From contig JBDRFD010000086.1 in the NCBI GenBank assembly GCA_043819035.1, positions 1-5,799 of the forward strand: 5,799 nucleotides of DNA. Reading direction: 5' to 3'. The DNA is from UBA2144 sp043819035. Lineage in GTDB: Bacteria; Patescibacteriota; Gracilibacteria; Peribacterales; Peribacteraceae. The notes under the pieces were generated by a model. The model did no database searches. It was not told the origin of the DNA and worked only from the letters and a program-made list of their open reading frames with translations. Shown here one piece after another: positions 4,684-5,799 of the stretch; the stretch's first letter is position 1; every line of letters begins with the position of its first letter. The position numbers and the translations under genes were made by a program.

Positions 4684-4790
4684 TTGGATAGTTGGATGGC
4701 CGAATGGTTGGATGGTTGGATGGTTCGCAAGCGAAATATGGGCTTGTGCCACTTTAGTAACCATTCAACCGTCCAGCCATCCAGCCATTT
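4684..4790. repeat. Inverted octamer array (TGGATGGT family), element E
   Basis: The left arm (4684-4725) holds five 8-base units of the TGGATGGT type; the right arm (4759-4790) holds about four in inverse complement. The loop core 4712-4764 matches element D at 51 of 53 bases once D's insertion is removed, including exact runs of 21 (4712-4732) and 23 bases (4742-4764). The uvrB stop codon lies at its right end. On the other side it is separated from the exported-protein promoter by about 30 bases. Confidence 0.85.
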
Positions 4791-5799
4791 ATTTACCTCG
4801 TCTCAACAGTTCAATCTCATCTCTCAGATCAGCAGCTTTTTCAAACTCCAAATTCTGCGCAGCCAATTCCATCTGTTGCTCCAGCTCTTCGATGAGCCTC
4901 TTCTTCTCGTCTGCCGGAATCTTGTCGTGCCTCCTTCGCGGGCGATTGAGCTCCGCCTTGCGCGACTCTTCGGCAATATCGTGAATCGCTTTTACAATCG
5001 TCTTGGGTGTGATGCCGTGCTTCTTGTTGTACGCTTCCTGAATCACTCTTCGCCTGTTGGTTTCATCCAGGGCTTGTTGCATTGCATCCGTGACCCTGTC
5101 TCCATACAGAGTGACATGACCGCTGATGTTGCGTGCGCAACGGCCGATCGTTTGGATCAGTGCATCACGTGACCGCAGGAATCCTTGCTTGTCTGCATCC
5201 AGGATTGCAATGAAACTGACCTCTGGAAGATCGAGTCCTTCGCGCAGGAGATTAATCCCGACGAGTACATCAATGTCACCCGTGCGTAACTGGCGCAGAA
5301 TCTCGATGCGCTCGAATGTTTCTACGTCACTATGCAGATAACGAACCTTGTAGTTCGCATCTTTCAAAAAATCTGTGAGTTTCTCCGCCATCTTCTTGGT
5401 AAGAGTGGTAATGAGAACGCGCTCGCCACGCTTGATCGCCTCATTAATCTCTTTGGTAACATCATCAATCTGATTCTTCTTTGGTTTGACTGCAACTTGA
5501 GGATCCAGAAGCCCTGTCGGGCGGATGATCTGCTCAACGATCCTGTTTTTAGGCGTGTGAGCGTACTCATACTTGCCGGGGGTGGCTGATGTGTAAATAG
5601 CCTGGCTCACACGCTCTTCAAACTCATTGAACTTAAGCGGACGGTTATCGTGCGAAGAGGGAAGGCGAAAGCCGTAATCTACCAGTGTCTTCTTTCTGCT
5701 GAAGTTCCCCTCATACATTCCACCCACTTGCGGGATGGAGATGTGCGACTCGTCGACAAAGAGGAGAAAATCCTTTGGGAAGTAATCCAGCAGTGTGGA
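4789..5799 (-). CDS. uvrB: Excinuclease ABC subunit B (UvrB), C-terminal half
   Basis: DNA helicase-like subunit of nucleotide excision repair; with UvrA it verifies damage, then recruits UvrC for incision. The frame is open through base 5799, so 336 residues are visible of the usual 650-680; the first half (Walker A, beta-hairpin) lies outside. Visible in order: the Walker B VDESH (15-19), IPQVGGMY (22-29), SATPG (71-75), RPTGLLDP (93-100), TTLTKKMAE (131-139), YLHSD (154-158), DVLVGINLLREGLD (177-190), AILDADKQGF (198-207), helicase motif VI QTIGRCARN (216-224), YNKKHGITP (257-265) and the C-terminal UVR coiled coil (about 301-334, with AAQNLEFEKAADLRD) that contacts UvrC. In motif VI the common GRAARN is GRCARN here. 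The GTG at 5725-5727 is internal, not the start. The stop TAA overlaps the end of repeat element E. Confidence 0.98.
   Translation of the reverse strand, partial: STLLDYFPKDFLLFVDESHISIPQVGGMYEGNFSRKKTLVDYGFRLPSSHDNRPLKFNEFEERVSQAIYTSATPGKYEYAHTPKNRIVEQIIRPTGLLDPQVAVKPKKNQIDDVTKEINEAIKRGERVLITTLTKKMAEKLTDFLKDANYKVRYLHSDVETFERIEILRQLRTGDIDVLVGINLLREGLDLPEVSFIAILDADKQGFLRSRDALIQTIGRCARNISGHVTLYGDRVTDAMQQALDETNRRRVIQEAYNKKHGITPKTIVKAIHDIAEESRKAELNRPRRRHDKIPADEKKRLIEELEQQMELAAQNLEFEKAADLRDEIELLRRGK

Noticed and set aside
4684..5172. Plus-strand frames of 114 and 162 codons over element E and uvrB
   Set aside because: They read the octamer repeat and then the antisense of uvrB.
259..5799. Recoded TGA (glycine or tryptophan), as in some CPR lineages
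   Set aside because: All conserved genes read through without in-frame TGA and their Gly and Trp residues use ordinary codons. The lack of TGA stops (none of seven) is too small a sample.
1..5799. tRNA, rRNA or a known riboswitch
   Set aside because: I found no cloverleaf with a T-loop, no ribosomal RNA words and no recognisable riboswitch core in the spacers.

Overview
This is a compact bacterial window with eight protein genes, two of them cut by the window edges. Single housekeeping genes sit next to one another with little operon logic. Standard-code reading frames stay open throughout, and the visible stops are TAG (4) and TAA (3), never TGA. The mix (uppP, a DedA protein, a small Hsp20, galU, a small secreted protein, uvrB), short genes and mostly absent Shine-Dalgarno sites would suit a Patescibacteria/CPR-type lineage with the ordinary code, such as the Peregrinibacteria/Peribacteria side. 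That placement is an inference; nothing here proves it.

Layout from left to right: the start of an XRE-type helix-turn-helix regulator (minus, cut at base 1); uppP (minus); a DedA/VTT membrane protein (minus, reading into uppP); an Hsp20 chaperone (plus); an 83-residue unknown protein (minus); galU (plus); a 143-residue exported Tyr/Pro/Arg-rich protein (minus); and the C-terminal half of uvrB (minus, cut at base 5799). UppP recycles undecaprenyl pyrophosphate, DedA proteins are linked to membrane and undecaprenyl-phosphate handling, and GalU makes UDP-glucose, so envelope and polysaccharide supply is the loose common theme. UvrB belongs to nucleotide excision repair.

The most striking content lies between the genes. 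Seven intergenic regions each hold one element of the same design: a few degenerate tandem copies of a 7-, 8- or 9-base unit, a spacer, then the inverted complement of the same array. The purine/GG-rich arm always comes first, so either strand would fold as a long hairpin. Unit sequences differ by family: CGGAATC at 186-258, TGGAAAG at 1051-1137, GGTGTTA-like at 1794-1926 and 4074-4190, TGGATGGT at 2471-2596 and 4684-4790, and CACGGATTA at 2916-3070. Two elements carry a further GC-rich palindrome inside them. Several elements supply or touch the stop codons of flanking genes, one contains an apparent intrinsic terminator, and one spans the dedA-uppP junction in a way that could couple their translation. 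This family of inverted micro-arrays is the candidate undescribed system here.
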